Both the position numbers and the translations under genes were made by a program. A stretch of 64,000 nt of DNA from the NCBI RefSeq assembly GCF_024339025.1, contig NZ_CP101415.1, positions 744,001-808,000 on the forward strand, written 5' to 3'. Of the stretch, positions 47,829 through 59,344 are shown in pieces (the stretch's first letter is position 1; the number at the start of each line of letters is the position of its first letter). Source of the stretch: Mycoplasma bradburyae. GTDB taxonomy: Bacteria > Bacillota_I > Bacilli_A > Mycoplasmatales > Mycoplasmoidaceae. The notes beneath the pieces are model-generated. The model saw only the letters and a program-made list of their open reading frames with translations. It had not been told where the DNA came from and did not search any database.

Positions 47829-49269
47829 TTATATTCCCTCCATAGTTATCTAATTCTGTTTCGATTATATGAGCTGTTTTTACAACTAATTCATCTTTAA
47901 ATTGATCTGATACTAAATTTAAACCGATTGTAAGATTTTCGCGATTTTTAATCATTGGAATAGTAATAGATGGATGTCCACCAAAATTAGCAATACTTAA
48001 GAAATCATCGATTAAGTTAGAACTTGCTATTCCTTCTTTAATATCATCAATTGTTTGCGCAAAACTACTTGCACCTAATGAGAAAACAACATCGACAGAT
48101 TTTTTTGAACGTTCAAACTCTTCAACAATTAATCTTCGCGCTTTTTGCGCTTTTTTGAATAGCGGTTCGTAATTATTAGCTAAAGTAATATAAGCTCCGA
48201 TTGTGAATCTTCTTTTGATCTGATTTCCTAATAATTTAGTTCTAGCATTAATTACCTTCTCATCATAATTATCACCTTCCACTTTTTCACCAAATGGAAT
48301 ACCAGTCAGATTAGCATAACAACTATTAGCCTCTGGGAAACTTAACATTTGGTAAGTTGGAATTGTCGCTTTTAATAAATTGATGTCAAACTCAAGTTCA
48401 ACAATCTCAAACTTGTTGGTTTTTCTTAAGAAATCAATTACTTGTTTTCAAGCCGTTAGTACATCTTCATACATATAAGGCTCTAAATTCTTATAGTAAC
48501 CTAAGCGAATCTTTTTATTAGATGAATCAGATTCTAATAAATTATTAAGTAATTTATTAGTTGTTTTTTGTGATGTAAAATCTTTTGAATCGTATTGAGT
48601 TAAAGCATCAGCTACAATAGCCACATCAATAACTGATCTAGCAAAAATCCCTACATGGTCAAGTGATGGTGCGTAAGGAAATACACCATAACGCGAAATC
48701 AAACCATATGTAGGTTTAAAACCTACAACACCTACCAAACTAGCTGGTCTTCTAACAGAGTCACCAGTATCAGTTCCGATACTAAAAACAACAGAGTTAT
48801 TCGCAACACTAATAGCACTACCAGAAGAAGATCCTCCTGGAGCATATTTTTTAGATATCGGGTGATGCGTATAACCAAAACCAGAATCTAGACCGGTACC
48901 ACCTAATCCGAATTCGTCCATATTGGTTTTAGCCATCATAGAAGCATTCATATTTTCTAGAATCTTATAAACTGTTGCATCGTATGGTGGTTTATAAGAT
49001 CCCAAAAATCTTGATCCTCCAGTCGTCCTAATGTTCTTTGTCGAAATATTATCTTTTAAACTGTAAGGAATATAAGCTAATAAAGAGCTATTAAGATTAT
49101 CTGGATTGAAGCTATTTGAACTAGAACTTAATAAATCTTCATTTACATATAAATAAGCATTAGTTCATGAGTACTTATGAATTAATTTTAATGAATTTTT
49201 AATTAATTGTTCAGGCGTAACTTCTTTTTTTCTTAATTGATTATTAAGTTTTAAAATTTCTGATTTCAT
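47821..49269 (-). CDS. gatA: Asp/Glu-tRNA amidotransferase subunit A
   Basis: A 482-residue amidase-signature enzyme that supplies ammonia from glutamine. The catalytic Ser-cisSer-Lys triad is visible: Lys in [21 protein letters not shown] with the two Ser, and [12 protein letters not shown] (usually GSDTGGSIR; Asp for the second Gly is a variant). C-terminal [10 protein letters not shown] and [13 protein letters not shown] complete the family. ATG 49267-49269 follows the GatC stop by 3 bases. Confidence 0.95.
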
Positions 49270-49272
49270 AAG

Positions 49273-49548
49273 CTATACCTTAACAAAATCTCCTAAAGTT
49301 TCCTTAGCAGTTTTTTGAATGATTTCTTTATCAGTTAGATACACAACATCATCATCTCTTAATTGATTAGAACTATTACTAATAGGATAGTTCATTGATT
49401 TTATCTTACTTGTATCTAGTTTTTCAACTTCCTTGAAGTTACTTAAAATATCATCAAACTCCATTTGCAACTTTTCAATTTGTTCTTCATCTAATTCAAA
49501 CTTAACTAGCTTTGAAAGTTTTTTTAAATCTTCTTTATTTATTTTCAT
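49273..49548 (-). CDS. gatC: Possible separate start of GatC inside the composite frame
   Basis: Starting at the internal ATG 49546-49548 gives a 91-residue protein of ordinary GatC length. An AAGG sits 7 bases upstream (AAAAAAAGGTTCTAATATG), one of the better ribosome-binding sites in this area, which argues that free GatC is made. GatC holds GatA and GatB together. The order gatC-gatA-gatB with 3-base and 8-base junctions supports a single translational unit. Confidence 0.7.
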   Translation of the reverse strand: MKINKEDLKKLSKLVKFELDEEQIEKLQMEFDDILSNFKEVEKLDTSKIKSMNYPISNSSNQLRDDDVVYLTDKEIIQKTAKETLGDFVKV

Positions 49549-50649
49549 ATTAGAACCTTTTTTTCTACTTGTTCAATTTTTAATAAACAATGGTGTATTT
49601 AAATCTTCTGTTAATTCATCCTCATAGTTATATTTCATTATTGGTTGAATGATCATAATAACAGGATAGATTACTATAATATCAATTAAAAACAGCGCTG
49701 GATTAGCGATTAATCTGATCGAAATTCAGAATGGATAAGGCTGACCAGTAATTTCTTTATCAAAGATAGGTAAAAAGAAAAGATTAACTAGAACAGCATT
49801 AACACCCGCTAAACAGACTAATGAAATTAATGATGAATACCAATTCTTTCTGGCATCTATTGTAATAATATGTTTGTGATTACAATGAATTTCTCTTTTA
49901 TGAGTAAAACCACTTAAAGCATTAACATTATTAAGTGAAGTTAGCTTATATATTAAAAAAGTAATTCAAACAAAAGCAATAATTCCAATTCCAAAACCTA
50001 GAATAATTCAAGTAAAAGCAACTGACGAAAGCTTCGTTTGAGAAATTCCTGGAATCGATAAATCAAATCCTTTATTAACACTAATCTCAGGCATACTTGA
50101 GATTAGGAAAGTGGTTACTAAAAACGATAAAATAACTAATAAACTTAAATATATTGATAACGAAAAATTTCGATATTTAGAATATTTAGATGTTGTCAAT
50201 AACGATCGAATCATTCCAGATAACATTCCTGTTAATATCGCAACAACAAAATATCCGTAATGAAAAAATCCAGCTGATAATGTGACTGCTAAGAGATCAA
50301 TAATAATCCCTGATATCATCCCGATAATAGGACCAAATAATAATCCTGAAATTTTCACTAGAATTGTTTCAATTGAAACTCTAGTACCCGGATAGACCCT
50401 AAATAATATGGATGCTAATCCACCTGTTATAGCGCTAATTAATAGGATGATTGCAACAGCTATCGCTATCACCATCGCCACATTCGTCATACCTATCACT
50501 GAGAATCTAGGAATTGTGTAATACCGTTTTTTTTGAAACAAGAAATAGTAGGTTTTTTTAGCTAGAGCTAAAAGAATTACTAACCCTATGATAATCGCAA
50601 AAACAGTTATAGCAAACGAACTCGTTGGCTGGATAAATGATTCTTTCAT
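49273..50649 (-). CDS. gatC: ECF-transporter-like membrane protein continuous with GatC
   Basis: One open frame of 458 residues under code 4. Residues 1-365 are a multi-pass membrane protein like an ECF S component: GGLASILFRVYPGTRVSIET, then LLFGPIIGMISGIIIDLLAV and HYGYFVVAILTGMLSGMIRS, with further helices. Residues 368-458 (49273-49548) are a complete GatC: KINKEDLKKLSKLVKFELDE, then DDILSNFKEVEKLDT. I read every codon from 49549 to 50010 and found no TAA or TAG. An internal ATG at 49546-49548 with AAGG 7 bases before it could start free GatC. So the cell may make a fusion, a separate GatC, or both. Confidence 0.8.
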
Positions 50650-50692
50650 AAAGCTTTATTTCTAGTTGTAATTATAAATTACATAAATATTA

Positions 50693-51376
50693 TTAAAGCC
50701 AATCTATAGGCTTAATACCATTCTTTTTTAAAATTTCATTAACCAAATTAAAGTGATTATTATTAAAAAACTTTTCTTGGCTAAAAAAACTGGGATGGGC
50801 TGAATTTAACGCAAACTTAATATCTAATTCTTTTAAAAAACTGCTTGCTTTATTCCCTCATAAAACAAATACTGGTTGTGGCTTTAAATATAGCAATTTA
50901 ATGATCAAGAATTTAATTAATTCTTCTCATCCTAAATTTATATCACTTAAAGCTGATTTTTGTTTTACTGTAAGAATCGTATTAATTAATAACACACCTT
51001 GTTTAGCTCAATGACTTAAAGAGTAATCAAATTTATTTAGATCTTGATCAGATAAATTAAGATTATTCTTCATTTCTTTAACAATATTTCTTAATGAAGG
51101 TGGTATTTTATTCGTATTAACGCCAAAACATAAGCCATTAGCTTTATCAACACTAGGATAAGGATCTTGACCAATGATTACGACCTTAGTTTTTTGATAA
51201 TCAAAATAGTTAAATGCATTAAAAATTAATTCCTTTTTAGGAATTAATTTATTATTTTCAAGTCTTGTGTTAATTAACTCATCTAATCTGTTAAAAATCT
51301 TTTTATTTTCATCAAAAAATTCGGTAATTAAGTTTTTTCAATCAGTTTTAATTTCGCTAATTAATTGATTAAGCAT
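50693..51376 (-). CDS. ung: Uracil-DNA glycosylase
   Basis: A 227-residue family 1 UDG that removes uracil from DNA. Motifs: VVIIGQDPYPSVDKANGLCFG (catalytic water-activating Asp), HWAKQGVLLINTILTV and the HPS loop in NSAHPSFFS. ATG 51374-51376. The frame uses UGA Trp residues and stops at TAA 50693-50695, 43 bases before the composite gene. In a low-GC genome that also deaminates dCMP, uracil control is relevant. Confidence 0.95.
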
Positions 51377-51396
51377 ATTTAAGGATTAAGTTAAAC

Positions 51397-53004
51397 TTAC
51401 ATCGCTGCAGGCGTGCTTGACGATGAATCATTTGCGGGTTGATTTGAATTCATTGAATCAGTCATAACACTAGAATCATTTGAAGCATCAGTCATCATAT
51501 CAGAATTCATCATATTATTTGTTGAAGAATTATTATCCATATCACTAGAACTGTTTTCTTTAGATTTAGAAAGATCTAAAATCTCTTTGTCATTTTTTGG
51601 AATCGTTAAATCGATCTTTGTGTATTTATCTAATAAAGATAACTTATCAAAATATCAAGAATAGTAATTAAATAAATTAGCACCTAAATAGTTGTTATCA
51701 ATTACGTAATCTTGATCAATAACATTAAAATGGGTTTTGCTAATTAAATTAAAGAACGAACCAGTAGCCGCTTTAATATTATTAGATTGATTTACAAAGT
51801 TATTAGTATTCTTAGTATTATCGTTGTATTCTTCAGGCGATAAAATTTTGGTTAAATCAACTAGTTTGTCAGTTCATTCTTTTTTGAAACCAACTTTTTG
51901 ATCTTTTAAATCACCAGATTTATATACAAGATCATTACTAGATAATAAACTTAACGGGATAATGCTATCAATTGAAGAAGGTTGAATTAAATAATCTGTT
52001 GGATTAACTGTTGTAGTATTACTGCTTGCGGTTGCATTATTAGATTCGTTATTGCTGCTAGTTGTTTTTTTAACTATATTGTATCTAACAATTAATCCAA
52101 GATCTTTAAGCTTTAAATTGAATACTGGAGCTTCTAATTTATTTTTATAAACTTCATTAAACTTATTAGCAAGCGCAGTAAATCTAGCATCTTCTTTAGA
52201 AGTAATATAAGCACTACGATCAGGAGCTACTGTATTATCTAGTCCCACAGAGTAAAAACCAAAGGTAATGTTGATATCTTTAATAGCATATAACTTAGTT
52301 AAATAATTAGATGTTTTAAAAATATTTGCATCTTGGATTTCAGTAGCATTTAACTTATATTTATTATTATAAGCTCGAACATCATAGATCTTATTATCAC
52401 TAACTAATTGAGGAGTTAATTTTTCAAAATGAAATTTGAAATCAATCGGCGTAAAAATATAATTGTTTTCTTGGTTACCGGTTAATAAAGTATTAGAAAA
52501 AGCTTGGTAAAAAGCTTTTTGTGAAGCTATTTTATCAGTTTCAACACCAAATAATTTACTTGTTCAATCTTCTTTTTTATTATGTTCAAGATAATTTGAT
52601 AAATTACTTGAATATTGAATTGAAGGAATTACGATTGAACCTAATACAGAAATAAAAGTTTGTTCATAGAATAATCTAAACAATAGATCAGCATCGTTAT
52701 TTAACATTGGAGTATTGTTTGTTCCATAATCTCCATATGCATAGCTAAAGAAATTTTGGTATGGTTGTTGAGTATTATTTTTTTTAGCATCTAAAGCAGC
52801 TGCTGCTTGTCTAATATCATTTTGTTTTCATGACATATAGACAACCTGTTTAGCTGAAGTATCTGGATTTTGCGGATCTTTTAGAATTTCAGTAAATTTA
52901 GAATATGTTTGATTGTTACGCTTAAAAATAGCGGTAGAACAAGAGCTTAATGCCATCGAACTAGCTAATACTAATGTTGGTATTGATAGATATTTTTTCT
53001 TCAT
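51397..53004 (-). CDS. Lipoprotein with Met/Asn/Ser-rich C-terminus
   Basis: A 535-residue lipoprotein. ATG 53002-53004 was chosen because it gives a normal signal peptide (KKKYLSIPTLVLASSMALSSC, lipobox ALSSC) with GAGG 12 bases upstream; the longer frame to 53091 lies inside dnaB. The body has no recognised domain. Residues 475-535 are low complexity with a repeated Met pattern (NMMNSDMMTDASND, SSVMTDSMNSN). By position between dnaB and ung it matches the MG095-type lipoprotein of M. genitalium (from memory). Surface anchored; function unknown. Confidence 0.82.
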
Positions 53005-53005
53005 T

Positions 53006-54652
53006 CTAATCTTTATCCTCTTCGAATTTTGAATGTTCTTTATCAAAGATAAATTTAACTTGTCCTGTTGGTCCTGAACGATTTTTAGCAATATGCATTA
53101 CTACATCTAATTTCTTTTCCATTTCGTAAGTATCCACATCTTGCCCTTTTTTATTAGGAGTTGAAGAATGGATAAACATTACGATATCAGCATCTTGCTC
53201 AATACTTCCACTTTCTCTTAAATCAGACAAGATAGGAACAGCGTCAGCTCCTTTTCTTTCTTCGATACGTCTAGATAATTGAGCTAAAGCGATTACTGGA
53301 ACATTATATTGCTTAGCAATTCTTTTCAAACTACCTGAAATAAAACCTATTGCTTCGTGTCTTGATCTATTTTTAACAGCATCTAAATCATGTGTATTAA
53401 TTAGTTGCAAGTAGTCAACAATGATGATTTTAGGTATTTTATTAATACTTGCTAAATAGTGCAAGTCATTATAAATCGTTTTAATCGACGTTTGCGGCGA
53501 TGAATTAATATAGATCGGCAAATCTTTTAAAACTTTAATACCATTAGCAAACCTTTGATATGAACTAGTTTTACTTGAATAAATTTGTGTAGCAGTTGAA
53601 AGTTTAAAACTTACATTAGAATGTAAACTTCCTAATCTAGCTAAAATTTCATCGGAGTTCATTTCGATTGAATAAAAAAGACAAATGTCATTATCTTCAT
53701 TTAATTCATCATCTAAATTATAGTTATCTAGATCATCTTTTACTGCTTTTTTATATTCATTTAATTCGTTTGCTATGTTATATAAAATATTTAAAGCAAA
53801 AGCAGTTTTACCTCGTCCAGGACGAGCAGCTATTACGACTAAATTACCTGGCACTAAACCACTTAAATATTTATCTAAACCAGCATAACCAGTTGAGTAA
53901 ATATTGTTTTTTTTAGCATTAATTAAATTATTGATTTTAGTTAAAAAATCATCAGCTATTTTATCAATTGAATCAAGATCTGTTTGAATTGAACGGTTAA
54001 CGATTTCATTTATTTGTTTTTCAAAACGATCAAGTGGAATTAAAGGGCCATTAATATTTTTGTTATCAAAATTTGCGTCATTAAAAAAGTTGTATGTAAG
54101 GTAATAAACAGATCTAAACTTACTATGTTCGATCAGGTTGTTCAAAAATTTCGCAAAATTATCAGCGCTAATATTCGTATGAGCTCTAATATATGAACAT
54201 ACTTCTGTTAACGAATCTTGTTGGCTATTATCTAATGAAAAATTTTCATTGATTCAAGTTTGAATATTATCAATTGAACCATCGATTTGATTAACATATA
54301 AATCGTTAGTTAAACATTGGAAGATATATCTATTAATTCCAGTAAAATCTTCTTTGTTTAATATTCTTCTAGCAATTTCATAACCGGGAATTTTATGAAC
54401 AAGACAGCTTAAAACAATTAATTCTAAACGATAGCATTTATATAAAAAAAGTGGGTTTTTTTTAAAAAGTTCGTTTTGAGCCGGATCAAAGGAAACGATA
54501 TTTTTATTGTAAATATCATTATACGCTTCTATCTCAGCAATAACCATTTCTTCACTTTCAAACTGATCTGAAACAGAATTATTATCTAATTCATCAGAAT
54601 TGTTCTCGTCGTAAAAATCGTCTGTTGGGTTATTAAATTGATTAATTAACAT
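53006..54652 (-). CDS. dnaB: Replicative DNA helicase
   Basis: A 548-residue DnaB-type hexameric helicase. The N-terminal domain is preceded by an unusual acidic Asn/Asp/Glu-rich 50-residue leader. RecA-like motor motifs: VPGNLVVIAARPGRGKTAFALN (Walker A), KIIIVDYLQLI (Walker B), LAQLSRRIEER and DLRESGSIEQDADIVMFIH. The two pieces join through UGA Trp at 54254. It starts 5 bases after rplI in the conserved rpsF-ssb-rpsR-rplI-dnaB order. The TAG stop is one base from the next ATG. Confidence 0.95.
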
Positions 54653-54657
54653 GTATA

Positions 54658-55098
54658 TTATGCTTTTGATACTTTAACTAAAATAGTTGCATGTACTTGT
54701 TCGAAGATTTTGATATTAACTTTATGTTCGCCGATATCAAGTTTCATCTTAGTATCAAGCATGTCTTTAGTAACAGGGATATGTTTTTTATTTAAATCAT
54801 CAATGATGTTTTTAAAACCAATCGTCCCGAAAGCTTTATTTTCTTGGTTTGTTTTAACGGAATATTCTAGGTTAACACCTTCTAATTGTTTTTTTAAATT
54901 TTTAGCTTCTAACAAAAGTAAGTCATGATCTTCTGAACGTTTTGTATTTCTTAAATCTAATTGTTTTTGACTTTCGTTTGTTAGAGGAACAGCTAAATTA
55001 TTTTTAAACAAATAATTTTTGGCATAACCATTTGATACATTAACTACGGTGTCAGCTTTACCTAAGTTTGGAACGTTTTTAATTAAGATAACTTTCAT
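54658..55098 (-). CDS. rplI: 50S ribosomal protein L9
   Basis: A 146-residue bL9. N-terminal signature VILIKNVPNLGKADTVVNVS, then GYAKNYLFKNNLAVPLT; long connecting helix; C-terminal domain with FGTIGFKNIIDDLNK. Typical length. Located between rpsR and dnaB. Confidence 0.97.
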   Translation of the reverse strand: MKVILIKNVPNLGKADTVVNVSNGYAKNYLFKNNLAVPLTNESQKQLDLRNTKRSEDHDLLLLEAKNLKKQLEGVNLEYSVKTNQENKAFGTIGFKNIIDDLNKKHIPVTKDMLDTKMKLDIGEHKVNIKIFEQVHATILVKVSKA

Positions 55099-55134
55099 AA
55101 ACGAAACCTCGTAGTTTTATTTTAATTAAATAAA

Positions 55135-55461
55135 TTATTCTTTAACGAATGGAAGTAGGGCTACAATTCTAGCTCTCTTAATTGCGTTAGATACATGTCT
55201 TTGGTGAAGGTTACAGTTACCTGATTGTCTTCTAGAAACAATCTTAGCGTATGAGTTGATGTTTTTTCTTAAAGTAGCTACATCTTTATAATCAACTTTT
55301 AAGATACCTTTAGCACAGAAGTGACAAAGTTTTCTTGATTTATTTTTATAGAAAAATTTCTTTTTGTTGTTTTCAAAATTAGATTTTTGATTGTTTTTTT
55401 GTGTAGGCGTTTTTTTGTCTTCGCTAATGTTGTTAGCTGGTTGTTTTGTAATGTCGCTCAT
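55135..55461 (-). CDS. rpsR: 30S ribosomal protein S18
   Basis: A 108-residue bS18. The core NKSRKLCHFC, YKDVATLRKNINSYAKIVSRR and GNCNLHQRHVSNAIKRARIVALLPF is standard. A 35-residue Lys/Asn-rich N-terminal extension makes it longer than the usual 75-90 residues. Two Cys in CHFC suggest a zinc-ribbon-like (C+) form, partly retained. Confidence 0.97.
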   Translation of the reverse strand: MSDITKQPANNISEDKKTPTQKNNQKSNFENNKKKFFYKNKSRKLCHFCAKGILKVDYKDVATLRKNINSYAKIVSRRQSGNCNLHQRHVSNAIKRARIVALLPFVKE

Positions 55462-55499
55462 TGTATTTATCCTTAATATTTATTAATTATTATTAGTAT

Positions 55500-56165
55500 T
55501 TATTTTTTATCGTTCATTCAATCATCTATACTCATAAAACCATCATCACTATCTGAATCGTTATCATCCTCATCATCTATTAAATTTCTTTTAGGATTGA
55601 AATTAGATGGGGTTTTGAATTTAGCAAACTCTTGAGGCTCTATTTTTTTGATATCTTCTATATCGTGCGATTCGCGATAGTCTTTAATTTCAGTTGTTGC
55701 AGGCGGTTCAAAGTAGTCTTCATTAGAAAAACGATTGTTATCATTAGAATATGAATCATAATTCGACTTATTAAAACTGTTGTATAAAGTTTGATCCATG
55801 CGATTGAATTTATATTCATTAGGCAATGATCTGTTTCCGCTCTTGTTAAACGATAAAGGAATTTTTCTAATTTTTTCAGTTGAAATAGATAATCTTAAAT
55901 ATTCTTTACCATTCGTAGATTGCTGAATTTCTGATTTTAAATAACCTTCTATCGAAACTAAATCATTTTTTCTTAGAAAATCCATTGCATAATCTAAGTT
56001 TTTGTTTCAAAGATTCACTTGAAAAATATAAGGATCTCTTGGGTAATTATTTTGTTGCAAATCGTTTTGTTGAACAACAATTTTCAATTCACAGCCTTTT
56101 AGACCTTTATATTCAAAAGCTTTGGGATCTTCAGATAACATTCCAATAAGTATTACTTTGTTCAT
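55500..56165 (-). CDS. ssb: Single-stranded DNA-binding protein
   Basis: A 221-residue SSB. OB-fold residues 1-110: NKVILIGMLSEDPKAFEYKG, FQVNLWNKNLDYAMDFLRKNDLVSIEGYLK. The following linker is long and acidic (DDEDDNDSDSDDGFM). The last residues are DDWMNDKK, so the usual acidic DDDIPF tip that recruits partners is replaced. The frame passes UGA at 55518 (Trp) and stops at 55500-55502. Position between rpsF and rpsR is conserved. Confidence 0.93.
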
Positions 56166-56183
56166 ATTACCTTACTTTAAAAC

Positions 56184-56750
56184 TTATTTTTCTGCTTTAG
56201 ATTTGTTTTCAGTAGTTTTAGCAGTTGTTTTCTTTGTTAAATTAACTTTTCTAAGTACTGGAATTTTTTGTTCTGGTAAATCTTCACCGAATTTTTCTCT
56301 TAAAATTCAAGTTTCTTTTGCTGAAGCTTTTTCAACTTTAGAATTTCTCTTACTTCCTTTGATTTGGAAAAATCCGTTTTCTTGAACTTGCTTCATGATT
56401 TCTTCATATCTAGCTTGTTTTTGTTTAGCAATAGCTACTTTCTTTTCATTTTGTGTAGCTCTGTAACCAAAGTCTTTTTCAGTGTTAATAATTAAAGTTC
56501 TTAACACATCAGTTCTAATGCTAGATACACGTTTGTACTCGTGAACTTTTTGAGCATCACTGTTTAAGAATAAGTTGTAGTAATGAGCAGTTACTTCCTT
56601 ATTAATAGGATATTCTAGAGTTTTTTGCCCTAAGTATTCTTCTTTTATTTCTATGTCACCGAATACTGATTTTAATTCGTTATTAACAGCTTGCGCTTGA
56701 GTTTGGTTAAGCTTTCCGCTTACCAATAACATAATTTCATATTTTGCCAT
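56184..56750 (-). CDS. rpsF: 30S ribosomal protein S6
   Basis: A 188-residue bS6. Core: AKYEIMLLVSGKLNQTQAQAV, YPINKEVTAHYYNLFLNS and VRRTLIINTEKD-like VLRTLIINTEKDFGYR. The C-terminal 80 residues are a charged Lys/Glu extension common in mycoplasma S6; it crosses a UGA Trp at 56307-56309. First gene of the replication/ribosome run, divergent from asnA across about 200 bases. Confidence 0.95.
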
Positions 56751-56902
56751 TTGTATATTTTTTTAATCCTTGGGTATGAAAATTGACTTATTTATTTTCT
56801 GATTAATTAATTTTGAATTTTAATTAGATTAGATAAAGCAAATATGTCTTGTATATTTTACCATTTTGTTCTGTTTTTTTGAAGCTTAAAATTCTTGTTT
56901 TA

Positions 56903-56908
56903 TATAAT
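56903..56908 (+). promoter_or_regulatory. -10 box for asnA
   Basis: TATAAT, about 45 bases upstream of the asnA ATG. No -35 box at the normal distance. No strong ribosome-binding site follows. Confidence 0.5.
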
Positions 56909-56952
56909 TTACCTGCAACACAAATAATAAAAATATAGAAAAAAGTATAAAA

Positions 56953-57936
56953 ATGAAAAAGTTAACGCTGCTAGAAACAGAACTAGCGATTAAATATATT
57001 AAAGATTTATTTCAAAATGCTTTAGCAAATAAATTGAATTTAGTAAGAGTAAGCGCTCCATTAATTGTATCTTCTGATTCAGGATTAAATGACAATTTAA
57101 ATGGATGGGAATCACCAGTATCGTTTAAATCTAAAACTAATGGCGTTAATTGTCAGATTGTGCAATCTTTAGCAAAATGAAAGAGATATTCAATAGCTAA
57201 ATACAACATTCCTTTACATCAAGGTTTGTACACTGATATGAATGCGATTAGAATGGATGAAGTTTTAGATGAAACTCATTCAATGTATGTCGATCAATGA
57301 GATTGAGAATTAAGAATAGATGAAAATGATCGTAACATTGAATTTTTAAAATCGACCGTTAATAAAATTTATAGTGTAATTAAGGAATGTCAATTAAAAA
57401 TTAATGAAAAATACGGTATTTTTAGCGAAAAAGACTTATTACCAGAATCTATTTATTTTATAACCACACAAGAATTATTAGATCTATATCCCGATAAAAC
57501 TCCATCTGAAAGAGAGCAGCTAATTTGCGAAAAAGAAAAAGCAGTTTTTATTATGCAAGTTGGTAAAAAACTTTCAAATAACGATATTCATGATGGTCGT
57601 TCACCTGATTATGATGATTGATCATTAAACGGTGATATTTTAGTTTACAACCCTAAATCTAAAAAATCACTAGAACTTTCTTCAATGGGTATTCGTGTAA
57701 ATAAAGAAGTATTAATTAAACAGCTAGAAGAATCTAAACAAACAGAAAGATTAGAACTAATGTTTCATAAAAAGCTTATCAACGGCGAATTACACCAAAC
57801 TGTAGGCGGAGGGATTGGTCAATCTAGATTATGTTATTTCTTCTTGCAAAAAGATCACATTGGAGAAGTGCAAGCTTCACAATGATCTGATGATGTATTA
57901 GAAGAAGCTAAGAGAAAAGGGATTGAATTACTTTAG
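56953..57936 (+). CDS. asnA: Aspartate-ammonia ligase (asparagine synthetase A)
   Basis: A 327-residue AsnA, a class II synthetase-fold enzyme making asparagine from aspartate, ammonia and ATP. Typical stretches: [72 protein letters not shown] and [19 protein letters not shown]. Many UGA Trp. The TAG stop overlaps the TAA of the convergent gene by 4 bases (57933-57936). Confidence 0.95.
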
Positions 57937-59321
57937 TAAATTCTTACTAAATTTTCGTTAAAAAATCTACCAGTTAAAGACTCCTTAGACTGATCGGTCT
58001 TAGGAGCTTTTTTTATATTAAATCATTCGGTTTTACCGTTAATTTCTTTTTCTATTGCTGTAAGTTTAATCACAAAACCAAGGGTATCTCTAGTAGATGA
58101 TTGATAAGTTGTAGCTCCTACACCGAAAACTATATTGTTAGATGAGTATTTTTGTTTTTCAAGTTCTTGTAAAATCATTTCGCTTCTAGCTAATGTAATA
58201 GCGTCGCCATAAATAATACCAACTTTTTCATTAAGTTCTCTGTATCCTTTTGAATTAATCTTGCTTCCAAAGTGGTGATCTAAATAATGAATTGTCCCTC
58301 AAGTAGATTTGTCGTTAGGATCGTAATTTTTACCACAAATAACTTCGATAGGATCTCCGCTATCTGGTCTTACAACTAATTTTCCTTTTCTTGATAAGAT
58401 TTTTTCTTTATAACTTGGCAATATGTTATCTAAAACATTTCAGATATCTCAAGAATCGACAACTAAAGATAAAATACCATCCTTAAATATATCTAATAAT
58501 CGTTCATATGTTTGAGCTTCTTGTTCTTCACCATCAGCACACATAACACTATGTTCAGAAGCTATAACAGATTCAGCATTGTTACCACCAAGAATTGAAT
58601 CGCTTCCATTAAAGTATTGTAAGTGAGCATTAGCTGAATAAATAGATGATTTAAAAGAACTCATTCCACGCATTGAAAAATCGTGACATTGATATTTAAC
58701 AAAATCATCAAAATCTGCTGTTTTTACCGCATATTTTGAACATAAATCATAAAATTCTCTTGCAATTGTTAACGATGTTTGGTATTGTCATATATTTTGC
58801 AAAATAATAGTTTCAAAATAATTAATTAATCAAACATATTTTTTATTAATACCTTCTTCGCCGCATATCGTCAATAATGGTTCGTTAAAGTTAATATATT
58901 GATCAGATTTTCTTACCGAAATAATTATTGGTAGTCTTTTGTGTTCGTTTGCGTATTTCGATACATCTATTAACGCTTTTGTAAAATCATCGCTGAATTC
59001 TTTGTTACTAAAAACGCTATATAATTTATTTCTTATTAAGTTTTTAATTTTGTCATCTTTTTCGTTATACATTTCAATTAATGAATATACGAAACGATCG
59101 ATGATATCACACACAACTTTAGTTGTTAATTCAGCATTTCATGCGTGAGTTGTAATATTTTTTAATGATGTTTTTCTTGCTGTTAGTGTTGAAAATAGAT
59201 TAGTTGTATTTTTAGGATACATTAATCTATGACATAACTTATAAGCATCGACAGGTATTAAATTAACTAAATGCTCGTTTATTTCGTCTGAAACTAACAC
59301 GTTTTTTTCGTGTTTTAACAT
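57933..59321 (-). CDS. Nicotinamide/nicotinate phosphoribosyltransferase (NAMPT-type)
   Basis: A 462-residue enzyme of NAD salvage that attaches PRPP ribose phosphate to nicotinamide or nicotinate. Blocks: IPVDAYKLCHRLMYPKNT, SMRGMSSFKSS, a conserved His in ASEHSVMCADGEEQ, VVDSWDIWNVLDNIL, and RPDSGDPIEVICG, which is closer to NAMPT/NadV than to short PncB. Mycoplasma versions are often annotated as nicotinate phosphoribosyltransferase; the substrate cannot be settled here. The C-terminal 20 codons overlap the probable asnA terminator. Confidence 0.85.
57979..58015 (+). terminator. Likely terminator of asnA, inside the opposite gene
   Basis: CTCCTTAGAC (57981-57990) pairs with GTCTTAGGAG (57997-58006) with one mismatch over a TGATCG loop, followed by CTTTTTTTTATATT. 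It lies about 45 bases after the asnA stop and inside the 3' coding part of the NAMPT-type gene. Confidence 0.75.
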
Positions 59322-59344
59322 ATTGATTTTTATCTTCTATTATT

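Noticed and set aside
53005..53091. Longer N-terminus for the lipoprotein
   Set aside because: It would lie inside dnaB and would bury the signal peptide; ATG 53002-53004 gives a normal lipobox and has a ribosome-binding site.
53668..53916. 82-residue plus-strand Leu/His/Tyr-rich frame
   Set aside because: Antisense shadow of dnaB; composition is typical of reverse-complemented AT-rich coding sequence.
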